From assembly GCA_024711295.1 (NCBI GenBank), contig JANJTB010000006.1, positions 186,001-250,000 on the forward strand: 64,000 bases of DNA, given 5' to 3'. Origin of the DNA: a bacterium (GTDB taxonomy: Bacteria > Bacteroidota > Ignavibacteria > Kapaibacteriales > UBA2268). The notes beneath the pieces were generated by a model. The model was not told the DNA's origin, ran no database searches, and saw nothing but the letters and a program-made list of their open reading frames with translations. Shown here piece after piece: positions 46,028 to 56,477 of the stretch; the first letter of the stretch is position 1, and each line of letters opens with the position of its first letter. A program made the translations under genes and the position numbers.

Positions 46028-49000
46028 TTAGTAAGCCAAATATTGTGACAACCACTTTTCTGCAACTTGCTTGTCAATACCTTTTCTGTTGGCATAAGAT
46101 TCTACCTGATCCTCTGTTATCTTTCCAACAGCAAAGTATTTACTTTCAGGATGTGAAAAATAGAGCCCGCTTACAGATGCAGCCGGCACCATCATACAAC
46201 TATCTGTAAGACTAATTCCTGAAGACCCGGCATTTAAAATATTCATAATTTTAATATTTTCTGTATGATCAGGCAATGAAGGATAACCTGAAGCTGGTCT
46301 GATGCCTGAGTACTTTTCGGAAAGCAATTCGTCAATACTTTTGTTTTCATCTGAATTATAACCCCAAATCTCTTTCCTTGTCTTTTCGTGAAGTAGTTCT
46401 GCAAATGCTTCAGCCAATCTATCAGATATAATCTTGATCATTATTGATTTGTAGTCATCATGTTCAGACTCATATTTTCGGACCAACTCATCTGTACCTA
46501 TACCTGCAGTACATGCAAATACTCCCAAATAATCCGGCTTACCACAGGATTTAGGTGCTATATAATCAGCTAATGATAAGTTAGGAGTATTGTTTTGTTT
46601 AGCTTGTCTCCTTAATAAATTGAAGACTTCTATCACATCATCATGACTTTCACCATAAACTTCAATGTCATCATGGTTTACTGTATTTGCCGGTAGAACT
46701 GCAACAATACCATTTGCCTTCAGTAGCTTTCTCGAAATGACTTCGTCAAGCATTGTGTTTGCATCATCGAATAGTTTTTTTGCTTCCTCGCCTTTTTCAG
46801 GATTATCAAAGATTTGAGGGTATCTTCCTTTAATTTCCCAAGTAACAAAGAATTGAGTCCAATTGACATACTTTCTAATTTCTTGTAATGGGTAGTCATC
46901 AAACCTAAAAACACCTTTCTTGATTGGTACATTAATCTTATAATTATCCCAGTCAGTGTTTAGTTTGTTTTTTACAGCTTCCAGATATACAGTTAAATTT
47001 TTGTCCTGTAAATTTTTGTAATGATTATCCCTGATCTCATTATACTCTCTTTCCAATTTTTCGAGGAAAGTTACTTTGTTCTGATTTAATAAATTGGATA
47101 CTACTGTTACACTTTTACTTGCATCCAATACATGTATCACAGGTTTTCTGTAGTTAGGAGCAATTTTGACTGCTGTGTGAATCCTTGAAGTAGTAGCACC
47201 GCCTATGAGTAGGGGAACATCCATGCCTTCTCTTTCCATCTCCTTTGCAATATGAACCATTTCATCAAGTGAAGGTGTAATCAAACCGCTAAGTCCAATA
47301 ATATCAGCACTTATCTCTTTTGCTGTCCTGAGAATTTTTTCGGTTGGAACCATTACACCCAAATCAATTACTTCATAATTATTGCAAGCTAAGACTACTC
47401 CAACAATATTTTTTCCAATATCATGAACATCACCTTTAACTGTTGCTAAAAGCACTTTCCCTGCACTTTGTCGCTCACCCTTTTTAAGTTCTTTTTCGAT
47501 GTATGGAATTAGATACGCAACCGACTTTTTCATCACTCTTGCGCTTTTTACAACCTGAGGTAAGAACATTTTACCTGAACCAAATAATTCACCTACAACG
47601 TCCATGCCTTTCATCAATGGACCTTCTATGACATCAAGAGGATTGATTACAGTGAGTCGCGCTTCCTCGGTATCTTCAATTATATGCTCAACTATACCTT
47701 TAACTAATGAATAAGTCAGTCTTTCATTGACTGGTAAACACCTCCATTCTTCTAGTTTATCTTCCTTTTGCGATTGTGATTTGAATTTATCAGCGAATTC
47801 CACCAATCTTTCAGTTGAATCCGGACGCCTGTTCAGAAGAACATCTTCTACCAAAACAAGCAGTTCTTTGTTTATCTCTTCATACACTTCTAATTGACCG
47901 GCATTAACAATGCCCATGTCCATACCGGCCTTGACAGCATGATACAAAAATGCAGAGTGCATTGCTTCACGTACTTTATTATTGCCCCTGAAGGAGAAAG
48001 AAATATTGCTTACTCCACCACTTACCTTTGCTTCTGGTAAGTTCTCCTTGATCCATTTTGTTGCTCGCAAATAATCAACAGCATAATTATTATGCTCTTC
48101 TATTCCAGTTGCTACTGTTAAAATATTTGGGTCAAAAATTATATCATAAGGTGCAAATCCAACTTCATCTGTAAGTATTTTGTAAGCTCTTTCACAAATT
48201 TCAATCCTTCTTTCGTATGTATCTGCTTGACCATTCTCGTCAAAAGCCATTACTATTACTGCTGCCCCGTAATCCAGAATTTTTGATGCGTGTTCTTTAA
48301 ATACCTGCTCACCTTCTTTCAGTGATATTGAGTTGACAATTCCCTTACCCTGAAGACATTTCAAACCTGACTCGATAACACTCCATTTTGATGAGTCAAT
48401 CATTATAGGTACTTTGGCAATGTCAGGTTCTGAAGCAATCAAGTTAAGAAATCTTGTCATAGATGCTTCGGAGTCCAACATTCCTTCATCCATATTCACA
48501 TCAATTATTTGAGCACCATTTTCCACTTGTTGAAGAGCTACAGCGAGAGCTTCTTCGTATTGGTCAGATTCAATCATTTTTCTAAATTGAGCTGAACCTG
48601 TAACATTAGTTCTTTCACCAACATTGATAAAATTTGAATTTTCGAAGACGATTAGGGGCTCTAAACCACTCAGTTTAAAATATTTATTAGGTTTGGATAC
48701 TTGTCTTGGTTTAAAATCCGAAACAATATTTTTTATGGCATTGATATGCTCAGGTGTTGTTCCGCAGCAGCCACCGACAATATTAAGCAATCCTTCATCT
48801 GAATATGATTTAAGAATATCTGCCATTGAATCAGCTGTTTCATCGTAACCTCCGAAAGCATTAGGCAGTCCGGCATTTGGATACAAACTAGTAAAGCAAT
48901 CAGCAATCTCAGATAATTCGGTAATGTATGGTCTCATTTGCTCTGAACCCAAGGCACAATTCAACCCTACTGAAAGTAGGTTTGGAGCATGTGAAATTGA

Positions 49001-49711
49001 AATCCAAAAAGCTTTGGTTGTTTGTCCTGATAACGTTCTTCCGCTTTGGTCAACAATCGTTCCTGAAATCATCACTGGAAGATAAATTCCTGAATCTCTA
49101 AAATACCTTGCCGTTGCGTATATTGCAGACTTTGCATTAAGGGTATCAAAGATGGTTTCGATTAAAATTATGTCACAACCACCCTCTACTAATCCCTTAA
49201 TTTGTTCATAGTAAGCAGTGGCCATTTTGTCGAATGTAATTGCCCTGTATCCAGGATTATTTACGTCAGGAGATAATGATAATGTTTGGTTTGTGGGTCC
49301 TATTGCACCTGCAACATACTTAAATTCACCCGGATGTAATTTTAGATAATCATCTTTAGCTTTTTTTGCCAAACGAGCTGATTCGTAATTAAGTTCATAA
49401 ATTATATTCTCCAAATGGTAATCTGATTGAGCAATGTAAGTACCACTGAAAGTATTTGTCTCAATAATATCAGAGCCTGACTCCAAATATTGTTTGTGTA
49501 TGTCATAGATGATTTGAGGTTGTGTTAAACTGAGTAAATCATTATTACCTTTTAAGTCGAATTCGAAATCCCTGAATCGCTTTCCTCTAAAGTCCTGTTC
49601 AGTTAGTTTATGCCTTTGAATCATTGTTCCCATGGCACCATCTAGAACCAGGATTCTATTTCTAAGGTCCTCGGATATTTCTTTATATTTATTTCCCGTT
49701 ATCTTTCTCAT
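46028..49711 (-). CDS. metH: Cobalamin-dependent methionine synthase
   Basis: A four-module protein of 1227 residues from ATG 49711, the same length as the E. coli enzyme. The homocysteine domain has DGAMGTM, and zinc ligands in GLNCALG and [10 protein letters not shown]. The pterin-binding domain has [12 protein letters not shown] and [12 protein letters not shown]. The B12 domain has [12 protein letters not shown] (His ligand of cobalt) and the C-terminal activation domain ends [12 protein letters not shown]. It transfers the methyl group of 5-methyl-THF to homocysteine; it makes the cell use or import vitamin B12. An in-frame TTG at 49735 would add 8 residues. It heads a metH-DUF454-cdd unit. 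Confidence 0.95.
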   Translation of the reverse strand: MRKITGNKYKEISEDLRNRILVLDGAMGTMIQRHKLTEQDFRGKRFRDFEFDLKGNNDLLSLTQPQIIYDIHKQYLESGSDIIETNTFSGTYIAQSDYHLENIIYELNYESARLAKKAKDDYLKLHPGEFKYVAGAIGPTNQTLSLSPDVNNPGYRAITFDKMATAYYEQIKGLVEGGCDIILIETIFDTLNAKSAIYATARYFRDSGIYLPVMISGTIVDQSGRTLSGQTTKAFWISISHAPNLLSVGLNCALGSEQMRPYITELSEIADCFTSLYPNAGLPNAFGGYDETADSMADILKSYSDEGLLNIVGGCCGTTPEHINAIKNIVSDFKPRQVSKPNKYFKLSGLEPLIVFENSNFINVGERTNVTGSAQFRKMIESDQYEEALAVALQQVENGAQIIDVNMDEGMLDSEASMTRFLNLIASEPDIAKVPIMIDSSKWSVIESGLKCLQGKGIVNSISLKEGEQVFKEHASKILDYGAAVIVMAFDENGQADTYERRIEICERAYKILTDEVGFAPYDIIFDPNILTVATGIEEHNNYAVDYLRATKWIKENLPEAKVSGGVSNISFSFRGNNKVREAMHSAFLYHAVKAGMDMGIVNAGQLEVYEEINKELLVLVEDVLLNRRPDSTERLVEFADKFKSQSQKEDKLEEWRCLPVNERLTYSLVKGIVEHIIEDTEEARLTVINPLDVIEGPLMKGMDVVGELFGSGKMFLPQVVKSARVMKKSVAYLIPYIEKELKKGERQSAGKVLLATVKGDVHDIGKNIVGVVLACNNYEVIDLGVMVPTEKILRTAKEISADIIGLSGLITPSLDEMVHIAKEMEREGMDVPLLIGGATTSRIHTAVKIAPNYRKPVIHVLDASKSVTVVSNLLNQNKVTFLEKLEREYNEIRDNHYKNLQDKNLTVYLEAVKNKLNTDWDNYKINVPIKKGVFRFDDYPLQEIRKYVNWTQFFVTWEIKGRYPQIFDNPEKGEEAKKLFDDANTMLDEVISRKLLKANGIVAVLPANTVNHDDIEVYGESHDDVIEVFNLLRRQAKQNNTPNLSLADYIAPKSCGKPDYLGVFACTAGIGTDELVRKYESEHDDYKSIMIKIISDRLAEAFAELLHEKTRKEIWGYNSDENKSIDELLSEKYSGIRPASGYPSLPDHTENIKIMNILNAGSSGISLTDSCMMVPAASVSGLYFSHPESKYFAVGKITEDQVESYANRKGIDKQVAEKWLSQYLAY

Positions 49712-49907
49712 ATTGTAGGAGTGTTTGAATTTCAAATTATAAGGTGAAGTTAAAAAAAGGAAAATATTTTATTCAAACATTTATAAGTGAGTTTCAAAGG
49801 AGAATACTGATTTTTTTTTAAGAATATCGAAACCAAAAATTATAAATCACGTATTGTATATTATCTATTTAATATTTTGTTTTTTAAAAAAGAGATAACG
49901 GGAATTT

Positions 49908-50555
49908 ATGAAAAAATTATTTATTACAGCACTAATTGTGTTTTCTTTTGTAACTGGCAAAGCTCAGGATAATGGCATGGAAACCTTATTCGGTGGTGAA
50001 AACTTTTCACTGGGAGGTTATGGTGGACCTGAAGTGAAGTTCACTAACATTAATAACGAATTCGGGTTGATGGTTGGTGGAAGAGGTGGATTTTTGATGA
50101 ATAGTGTATTTACCGTTGGTATTGCCGGTTATGGATTGGTGACAAGCCACAAGGTTGAAGACTACAAGCCTCAATTTCCTCGAGGAGAAGATTCATCTGC
50201 ATATCTTAGATTGGGCTATGGAGGTCTTCATTTTGGGTTTAACATCGAACCGAACAAATTAGTTCACATTACAACAGGTGTAATTATTGGTGGAGGTGCT
50301 GCAAGCTATACAACACCATTTTATCATCGTCACGATGATGAAGATAATTATGATTCCAACTTCAAAACTTACGAAACCAGTGCCTTTTTTATAGTTGAAC
50401 CTCAAGTTGGGGCAGAAGTTAATCTTCTCAAATTTATGAGAATGGAAGTTTCAGGTTCGTATAGGTTTGTTTCAGGAATAAATCTTCCCAACACACAGAA
50501 TTCAGACCTAAGTGGTTTTTCCGGGAATATAATGTTCAAATTTGGTAAATTTTAA
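49908..50555 (+). CDS. Small outer-membrane beta-barrel protein
   Basis: A 215-residue protein with a signal peptide (1-19, ending GKAQ) and about eight predicted amphipathic strands with Gly/aromatic-rich sequence (FSLGGYGGPEVKF, YLRLGYGGLHFGFN), ending in FKFGKF, as an outer-membrane barrel does. I cannot assign a function. ATG 49908 is just after GAGATAACGGGA. The gene is followed by a terminator and is divergent from metH. Confidence 0.7.
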   Translation: MKKLFITALIVFSFVTGKAQDNGMETLFGGENFSLGGYGGPEVKFTNINNEFGLMVGGRGGFLMNSVFTVGIAGYGLVTSHKVEDYKPQFPRGEDSSAYLRLGYGGLHFGFNIEPNKLVHITTGVIIGGGAASYTTPFYHRHDDEDNYDSNFKTYETSAFFIVEPQVGAEVNLLKFMRMEVSGSYRFVSGINLPNTQNSDLSGFSGNIMFKFGKF

Positions 50556-50583
50556 TTTTGAAATTCATATAAGCGACATAATA

Positions 50584-50619
50584 GGAACTGTTGAAAATAA
50601 TATAAACAGTTCCTTTTTT
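50584..50619 (+). terminator. Intrinsic terminator after the barrel protein gene
   Basis: GGAACTGTT (50584-50592) and AACAGTTCC (50605-50613) form a 9-bp stem with a 12-base loop, followed by six T residues. It lies 28 bases after the stop. Confidence 0.8.
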
Positions 50620-50703
50620 ATTGAAGTTTATAAAAATATTAACATTTTTAACTTAACGTATCATACTTTTTAATTTTTAAATATTTCATTTTGGAAAAAA
50701 ATA

Positions 50704-51144
50704 ATGGAAATCAAATCAGTAAAATCTTTTCGTCTTGTAAAAAGTGAAGATTTAAATCATCATGGGACATTATTCGCAGGAAGAACTGCAGAATGGTTTG
50801 TAGAATCCGGTTTTATAGCTGCATCACTTTATATTAACCCAAAACATTTGATATGCGTCAACATTCACGGGATGCATTTTATAAAGCCTGTAAGACTGGG
50901 CCAAACTGTTTGTTTCGACAGTAAGGTAATCCACACCGGTAATTCATCAATTATTACATATACAAGAGTAAGTGTGGCAGATGATGTAGACAATAGTGTC
51001 GTGGATGGATTTATCACTTATTTGTTTGTTGATGATAATACAAAACCTAAGAAACATGGTATTACCTTAGAACTTAATACAACAGAAGATATTGAACTGA
51101 ATGCAATTGCTCAGGGATTAAAAGATTCAGTTTGGAAAATTTAA
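50704..51144 (+). CDS. Hotdog-fold acyl-CoA thioesterase-like protein
   Basis: A 146-residue hotdog protein with NHHGTLFAGRTAEWFVESG in the substrate-binding helix region and the core strands FIKPVRLGQTV and YTRVSVADD. It resembles short-chain acyl-CoA hydrolases. The aspartate common in YciA-type enzymes (QMD/WMD) is replaced, with VE in WFVES, so catalysis may rely on the Glu or the protein may have a different role. The gene stands alone between two terminators. Confidence 0.75.
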   Translation: MEIKSVKSFRLVKSEDLNHHGTLFAGRTAEWFVESGFIAASLYINPKHLICVNIHGMHFIKPVRLGQTVCFDSKVIHTGNSSIITYTRVSVADDVDNSVVDGFITYLFVDDNTKPKKHGITLELNTTEDIELNAIAQGLKDSVWKI

Positions 51145-51167
51145 ACTATAAAATAACCAATAAATCA

Positions 51168-51202
51168 AAAAAAGGAGTGCAATTATTTTACACTCCTTTT
51201 TT
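51168..51202. terminator. Bidirectional intrinsic terminator
   Basis: Perfect 12-bp arms AAAAAAGGAGTG (51168-51179) and CACTCCTTTTTT (51191-51202) with an 11-base loop sit between the convergent thioesterase and nuclease genes. The A/T tracts on both sides allow termination in either direction. Confidence 0.9.
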
Positions 51203-51230
51203 CGTTACTCGATTTTAAAATTTAAAAATA

Positions 51231-52235
51231 TTAGTTTACTTTAACAAATTTTTGAAAATCTAACCCAATTTTTAAATAATACATTCCTGCACTAAGCTTA
51301 GAGACATCAATTTGGGTATTAGAATCATAATTTATTTTTTGAGTCATCAAAATTTCTCCATAAGTGTTAAATATAGAAATTTCATAATTGTTAAGTAAAT
51401 CTGAAGTGCTTATATTAATAAAATCAGATGTAGGATTTGGATAAACAGTAACTTTACTTTTATCCATATCAATATTAGCAGTAATCCTTCCTTCGAGCTT
51501 ATCTTGTAAGATTTTAGGTAAAGAAGTAAAAAAATCTATTCCGGTTTGCTGCTCAATATTTTCAACAGTTGAGATAAACTTTGTCCAGTCCTGTGATTTC
51601 ACATTTTTATCATTATTGGGCATTACTACCGCAAATATTTTTGTGCCTTCATTAACATCTTCAATTCTCTGACCATAATCTAAAACTGCAAAAATCATAT
51701 AACAGCTATCAGGTATTGCAACTTTATTGTTGTATTTGGTAATAGGAAACTTTGAATAAATGGGTCCTGAATAAGCAAAAATCTCTTTAAGTGAGTCTTT
51801 TGCTAGTTTTTCCATATAATATTCCATCTTGAGCCATGTATTCTGATTCAACTCAGGGAGCTGAGGAATGATATTTGAGGTCAGAAAAGTAACTCTGTTT
51901 TCTTCAGGTGTTCTGGTTCTTTTTTCACTTCTTACCATGTGCCCTCTGTCGTAACCACTATTTGTATAATCACTGTGTCTAATCCAACAAGATTGAGGTA
52001 GGGAAGAATCAGGCATAAAGTTCTTACTCCACCTCGGAACATCACCATACCAATCTTTGTTTACATTATATGCAACCCACAATGGAACACCATAGTCACA
52101 TTTAACACCACTTGTATATTCATAACGTTCAACAAGCTGCAATGTTTCTGCTGACTTAGGCATGCCAAGTTCAGTGTGTATAGTATTGCCAAACATTACA
52201 AAAGGCAATAAAAATATATACATGACATATTTCAT
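51231..52235 (-). CDS. Secreted DNA/RNA non-specific endonuclease with T9SS sorting domain
   Basis: About 334 residues from ATG 52235 (ATG 52244 would add three). A signal peptide (1-16) is followed by an ENDO3c/NUC1-type nuclease domain with the His-Me finger motif SGYDRGHMV (His99), Asn121 (LTSNIIPQ) and the metal-binding LNQNTW. After a linker, residues about 255-334 form a T9SS type A sorting domain: VTVYPNPTSDFINI, YEISIFNTYGE, LSAGMYYLKIG, QKFVKVN. It is therefore likely exported by type IX secretion and used on extracellular DNA and RNA for nutrients or biofilm matrix. Confidence 0.88.
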   Translation of the reverse strand: MKYVMYIFLLPFVMFGNTIHTELGMPKSAETLQLVERYEYTSGVKCDYGVPLWVAYNVNKDWYGDVPRWSKNFMPDSSLPQSCWIRHSDYTNSGYDRGHMVRSEKRTRTPEENRVTFLTSNIIPQLPELNQNTWLKMEYYMEKLAKDSLKEIFAYSGPIYSKFPITKYNNKVAIPDSCYMIFAVLDYGQRIEDVNEGTKIFAVVMPNNDKNVKSQDWTKFISTVENIEQQTGIDFFTSLPKILQDKLEGRITANIDMDKSKVTVYPNPTSDFINISTSDLLNNYEISIFNTYGEILMTQKINYDSNTQIDVSKLSAGMYYLKIGLDFQKFVKVN

Positions 52236-52244
52236 AATTATCAT

Positions 52245-52546
52245 TTTTGTATTAATTTTGATTAAATAATTTTGGGCTAATTCAGGAATCCTGCCAATGC
52301 AGATTTTTCTTTAATGCCGATTAAAATAATATGTTATTATATACATATTAATATACAAAAATACGAAAAATTATTAATTTTCAGTAACTTGATTGATAAA
52401 TAAATTTAATAATTAACAATTTTAATAATCATAATTTAAGCAAATAATACAAGTGATTGTCTCATAAAAAACTCTGAACGTTAACTTCGTCAGATTTAAA
52501 CTTTTGAAACAACCTAAAATTGCTTGATTTAAAAAAAATAAATTTT
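52245..52546. other. 302-bp AT-rich intergenic region
   Basis: No open reading frame, tRNA or clear terminator is seen. It holds an 11-bp palindrome CAGGAATCCTG (52283-52293) and a minus-strand TATTTTTG (52356-52363) that could be the -7 promoter box of the nuclease gene, without a good -33 partner. The rest is low-complexity A/T. Confidence 0.6.
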
Positions 52547-53527
52547 TTAAAACATACCCTCAATTAACTCGGAAATTGAAACATTCCTGAAGTAATCATC
52601 AAGGTTTATTTTTTCAAAAAGTTGAATAAGTGAGTTTTCTTCGTGTTTAGTACCTATTAGTAAATCTTCAAATTCTGATGTATCTTTAGTATTAAAGTAA
52701 TCACCGTAAATTTTAGCTTTTTCAATAATACCATCAATTACTTCAAGATTAATTTCTAAATTTCCGCCATTAGTTTTAATTTGCTTGTTAAAATTATATT
52801 TTGCTTGATAACCAAAATTCCATTCCCATTTTGAATACTTTGAATCGGCAAGTTCTCGAATTTTTTGCTTATCATGGTCGTTAAGTTCGTAAAGTATCGA
52901 ATCTTCATACATCTCCATAATATGATTCATTATCATTGCTGAAAAATCATCTAAGGAAATTTGAGCTTTCAAATGATCTGAAATATTTGTAACTCTTGAA
53001 CGAACAGATTTTACTGCTTTGTCTTGATATTTTAGCGGGTTTACATTTAGTGCCTCAGATAAATCTTTCATTTCTGAAGAAAAAAGTAGTGTGCCGTGTT
53101 GTAAAATCCTATTTCTTACAACGTGCATGGCATTCCCGGAAAATTTTTTTCCATCGATTGTTAAATCATTTCTACCTTCAAATTTTGCAGGTACATCTAG
53201 TTTATTCAGAACTTCCAGGATTGGGGTAGTGTATTTTTTGAAATCAGCAGGTAATCCATCTCCACCATTCATAATAAATGTAAAATTGAGATTCCCTAAA
53301 TCATGGAATACAGCACCACCTCCAGATAGTCTCCTGACTACTTTAATTCCTTTTTGTTTAACATAATCAACATTTATTTCAGCTAGCGTATTTTGATGTT
53401 TGCCTACAATTATCGCATTATCATTTCGCCACAACATAAATATATCATCATTGAAGCTATTGAATAGATATTCTTCAACAGCCATGTTGAAATAGGGCTC
53501 GATAGAGCTATTATAAATACAAAGCAT
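52547..53527 (-). CDS. lplA: Lipoate-protein ligase A
   Basis: About 326 residues. It activates lipoate with ATP and attaches it to lipoyl domains of 2-oxoacid dehydrogenases or GcvH. Motifs are RRLSGGGAVFHDLGNLNFT, YFNMAVEEYLF near the start, and KFSGNAMH. The C-terminal domain of about 80 residues after about residue 245 is typical of the long-form LplA. ATG 53527 starts MLCIYNSS and is preferred over the in-frame TTG at 53539. It is divergent from rsmI. Confidence 0.9.
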   Translation of the reverse strand: MLCIYNSSIEPYFNMAVEEYLFNSFNDDIFMLWRNDNAIIVGKHQNTLAEINVDYVKQKGIKVVRRLSGGGAVFHDLGNLNFTFIMNGGDGLPADFKKYTTPILEVLNKLDVPAKFEGRNDLTIDGKKFSGNAMHVVRNRILQHGTLLFSSEMKDLSEALNVNPLKYQDKAVKSVRSRVTNISDHLKAQISLDDFSAMIMNHIMEMYEDSILYELNDHDKQKIRELADSKYSKWEWNFGYQAKYNFNKQIKTNGGNLEINLEVIDGIIEKAKIYGDYFNTKDTSEFEDLLIGTKHEENSLIQLFEKINLDDYFRNVSISELIEGMF

Positions 53528-53559
53528 ATTTTTCCCCAATAATTTAATAACAAGTTATG

Positions 53560-53581
53560 CAAAAATAATTAATTATATTTG
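53560..53581. promoter_or_regulatory. Possible divergent -7 boxes of lplA and rsmI
   Basis: Minus-strand TATTTTTG (53560-53567) and plus-strand TATATTTG (53574-53581) both fit the Bacteroidota -7 consensus TAnnTTTG and lie 33-38 bases from the lplA and rsmI starts. No clear -33 TTTG is present, so the assignment is weak. Confidence 0.3.
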
Positions 53582-53618
53582 CATTCTTAAATTTTACATA
53601 TTTTTATAAAGTATTCAG

Positions 53619-54845
53619 ATGAGTAATCAAGCAGAATCTTCGGGTGGTAAATTATACATCGTTTCAACTCCTATCGGCAACAAGGACGATATTTCAGTCA
53701 GAGCAATCAACACTATCAAAAGATGTGATATTTTGGTTTGCGAAGAGATGAAAATGGGAGCCTTGACACTGAAAAATTTAAATTTTGCAAAAGAGATGCT
53801 TCCTTTAAATGAAAATAACGAAACCCAAATGACAATGGAGGTTCTTAATTATTTGCGCGAAGGGAAAAAAATCGCATTGATTTCTGATGCTGGCACACCT
53901 GTGTTCGCTGATCCGGGGCTTTATTTGGTTAAATCTGCAATTTCAAATAACATTGATATCGAAGTTGTACCAGGTGCTTCAAGCATAATGACTGCAATTG
54001 TCAGAAGTGGTTTTGAACTTTATGAATTTTTGTATGCAGGATTTTTACCACGAAAGAATGAAGATAGAGACAGAAAAATTCAAAAACTTGCCAGAGAAAG
54101 ACGAACAGTTGTAATCTTTGAGACACCTTATAGATTGAATACCTTAATGCAAGCTCTTGCTAATATAATGCCAGAGCGAAGAGCATACATTGGCATGAAT
54201 TTGACTATGCCATTCGAAACTCATCATTATGGAACATTAAAAGAGTTAGCTGCAAAATTTGAGAACTCGAATTTGAAAGCTGAATTTGTACTGGTTATTG
54301 AAGCCAATAAAGATTGGATTGATAACAAACATCACGTTGATACTGATGAAGAAGATGATTCTCCTGAAACTGAATTTGAATATCCGGTAAAAGCACATGC
54401 AAAACCAAAACCCGTGAATGATAGCAGAAGAGGATTTGGAGCAGGAAAGAAAGAAAGAAAGGTAATTCAGCCAAGAGGGGGGGATGGTTTTAAAAAACAT
54501 AGTTTCAGTGACAATGAAGAAGATGGTTTAGATAAAAGATTCAGAAGAAAAAGTGAATCAGACAGAGGTGAAAGGTCATTTAACCGAGACAAGTCAAGCT
54601 CATTTGAAAAAAGAGGTTCTGGAAGAGACAGAAAATCATTTGGAGAAAAACCAATCTTCAAAAAAAGAAAAGATAATGATTCTGAATTTGGTGGATTTAG
54701 AGATAATGAATTTAAAGATAGAAGAAATGATAAAAGTGATTCCTTTGATAATCGTCCTAAACGTAATTATGCTAGCAAGTCATCAGGAAAATTCAAAGGT
54801 AAATCAAATGGAAAGAAAGGAACTAATCCAAGAAATAAAAGGTAA
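53619..54845 (+). CDS. rsmI: 16S rRNA 2'-O-methyltransferase RsmI with a long charged tail
   Basis: A 408-residue protein. The first 230 or so residues are a tetrapyrrole-methylase-type fold with STPIGNKDDISVRA, SDAGTPVFADPG, VVPGASS and a final FVLVIE strand, the RsmI pattern (2'-O-methylation of C1402 in 16S rRNA). A further 170 residues form a highly charged tail rich in Arg, Lys, Asp, Ser, Gly and Phe (SRRGFGAGKKERK, NRDKSSSFEKRGSGRDRK, KFKGKSNGKKG). It is predicted to be disordered and to bind RNA. Typical RsmI is about 280 residues. The last 38 bases overlap the adenine deaminase gene. Confidence 0.88.
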   Translation: MSNQAESSGGKLYIVSTPIGNKDDISVRAINTIKRCDILVCEEMKMGALTLKNLNFAKEMLPLNENNETQMTMEVLNYLREGKKIALISDAGTPVFADPGLYLVKSAISNNIDIEVVPGASSIMTAIVRSGFELYEFLYAGFLPRKNEDRDRKIQKLARERRTVVIFETPYRLNTLMQALANIMPERRAYIGMNLTMPFETHHYGTLKELAAKFENSNLKAEFVLVIEANKDWIDNKHHVDTDEEDDSPETEFEYPVKAHAKPKPVNDSRRGFGAGKKERKVIQPRGGDGFKKHSFSDNEEDGLDKRFRRKSESDRGERSFNRDKSSSFEKRGSGRDRKSFGEKPIFKKRKDNDSEFGGFRDNEFKDRRNDKSDSFDNRPKRNYASKSSGKFKGKSNGKKGTNPRNKR

Positions 54846-56451
54846 CATTGTTGATGTAATTAATCGTGAAATTTATCCCGGAAAGATTATTGTAAATGAC
54901 GGGTTTATTGAATCAATAAACCGAGTTGACGAAAAATTCGATAACTACATTCTTCCCGGATTTGTTGATGCTCACGTTCATATCGAAAGCTCGATGATGA
55001 TTCCGTCAGAGTTTGCAAGATTGGCTGTATTACATGGTACTGTTGCTACGGTATCTGACCCCCATGAAATTGCAAATGTTTGTGGGATGGAGGGAGTAAG
55101 ATATATGATAAATAATGGGAAAAGAGTTCCCTTTAAGTTCTTTTTTGGTGCTCCTTCATGTGTACCAGCAACCTCATTTGAAACCGCAGGAGCCACTCTC
55201 AATCCTGATGATATTCGTGCATTATTAAGTGACCCGGATATTAAGTACCTCAGCGAAATGATGAATTTTCCCGGAGTGTTGCATGAATTTCCTGATGTAA
55301 TGCAAAAAATTAAAATTGCCAAAGAACTTGGTAAAAGAGTTGACGGACACGCACCGGGTCTTAGAGGAAATGATGCAAAAAAATATATTAATGCAGGTAT
55401 AAGTACTGATCATGAGTGTTTTACTCTCGAAGAAGCTCTCGAGAAAATTTCTTATGGAATGAAGATAATTATCAGAGAAGGTACTGCAGCAAAAAACTTC
55501 GATGCTCTAAGTTCATTGATTAATACTAATCCGGATATGGTAATGCTTTGCAGTGATGACAAGCATCCAGATGATCTGGTGATAAGCCATATCAACAAAA
55601 CTGTTGCAAGAGCAATCGCAAAAGGGTATGATTTATTCAGTACTTTGAGATCTGCTACTTATAATCCTATCTCTCATTACAAACTTGAGGTGGGATTACT
55701 TAGAGAAAATGACCCAGCAGATTTCATCGTTGTGAGAGATTTGGTGAATTTTGATGTTTTGCAGACTTATATCAACGGTGTTGTTGTTGCTGATAATGGT
55801 CAAAGCCTGATAGAGCCGGTCAAAGCAGATGTAATTAATAATTTTGCAGCTAACTTCAAAAAAACAGAAGATTTCTTTGTATCAGCCGACAAAATTGAAA
55901 TGCTGAATGTTATTGATGCTTTGGATGGACAGCTGGTGACTTTGAAATCACAGCATAAACCACTAATATCAAATAATAATATAATCTCAGACACTGATAA
56001 AGATATCCTTAAGATTAGTGTAGTTAACAGATATTCTGATGTGAAACCTGCAGTTGCTTTCATTAAAAACTTCGGTTTGAAAAAGGGTGCAATAGCGTCA
56101 AGCGTTGCTCATGACTCTCATAATATCATAGCTGTTGGTACCAGTGATGAGGATTTGTGTAAAGCGGTGAATGCAGTAATCGAAAATAGGGGAGGATTAT
56201 CTGCTGTATCAGATGATTTTATATTCACTTTACCGTTACCTGTTGCAGGTTTGATGAGTAATGAAGATGGCAGGATAATAGCTGAAAAATATCATAAAAT
56301 TGATTTGGTATCAAAAGAGCTTGGCTCTAAACTTCATTCTCCTTACATGACATTATCATTCATGGCTCTTTTGGTGATTCCAAGTATTAAGCTTAGTGAT
56401 AAGGGATTATTCGATGGTGATAAATTTCAGTTTATACCGCTTGGTTATTAA
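54808..56451 (+). CDS. ade: Adenine deaminase
   Basis: A 547-residue amidohydrolase from ATG 54808 (MERKELIQEI). The frame is open further upstream to 54553, but that stretch is the alternative frame of the rsmI tail and is not like ade. Metal-binding motifs are GFVDAHVHIESS, DPHEIAN, DGHAPG, TDHEC and CSDDKHPDDL; the C-terminal domain has SVAHDSHNIIAVG. It converts adenine to hypoxanthine. Its length is near the 570-590 of known enzymes, a little shorter at the N-terminus. It overlaps rsmI by 38 bp and ends at a terminator. Confidence 0.9.
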   Translation: MERKELIQEIKGNIVDVINREIYPGKIIVNDGFIESINRVDEKFDNYILPGFVDAHVHIESSMMIPSEFARLAVLHGTVATVSDPHEIANVCGMEGVRYMINNGKRVPFKFFFGAPSCVPATSFETAGATLNPDDIRALLSDPDIKYLSEMMNFPGVLHEFPDVMQKIKIAKELGKRVDGHAPGLRGNDAKKYINAGISTDHECFTLEEALEKISYGMKIIIREGTAAKNFDALSSLINTNPDMVMLCSDDKHPDDLVISHINKTVARAIAKGYDLFSTLRSATYNPISHYKLEVGLLRENDPADFIVVRDLVNFDVLQTYINGVVVADNGQSLIEPVKADVINNFAANFKKTEDFFVSADKIEMLNVIDALDGQLVTLKSQHKPLISNNNIISDTDKDILKISVVNRYSDVKPAVAFIKNFGLKKGAIASSVAHDSHNIIAVGTSDEDLCKAVNAVIENRGGLSAVSDDFIFTLPLPVAGLMSNEDGRIIAEKYHKIDLVSKELGSKLHSPYMTLSFMALLVIPSIKLSDKGLFDGDKFQFIPLGY

Positions 56452-56477
56452 TTAAGAACATTTTTTTTAAAAGCAAT

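Noticed and set aside
49736-49907. Cobalamin or SAM riboswitch before metH
   Set aside because: The 172-base gap holds no recognisable B12-box or SAM-box core and no clear paired helices.
52283-52293. Palindrome CAGGAATCCTG as an operator
   Set aside because: Only 11 bases and no second copy nearby; too short to claim.
54553-54807. Upstream extension of the ade frame
   Set aside because: It is the alternate frame of the rsmI charged tail, poor in protein-like sequence, and not present in known adenine deaminases.
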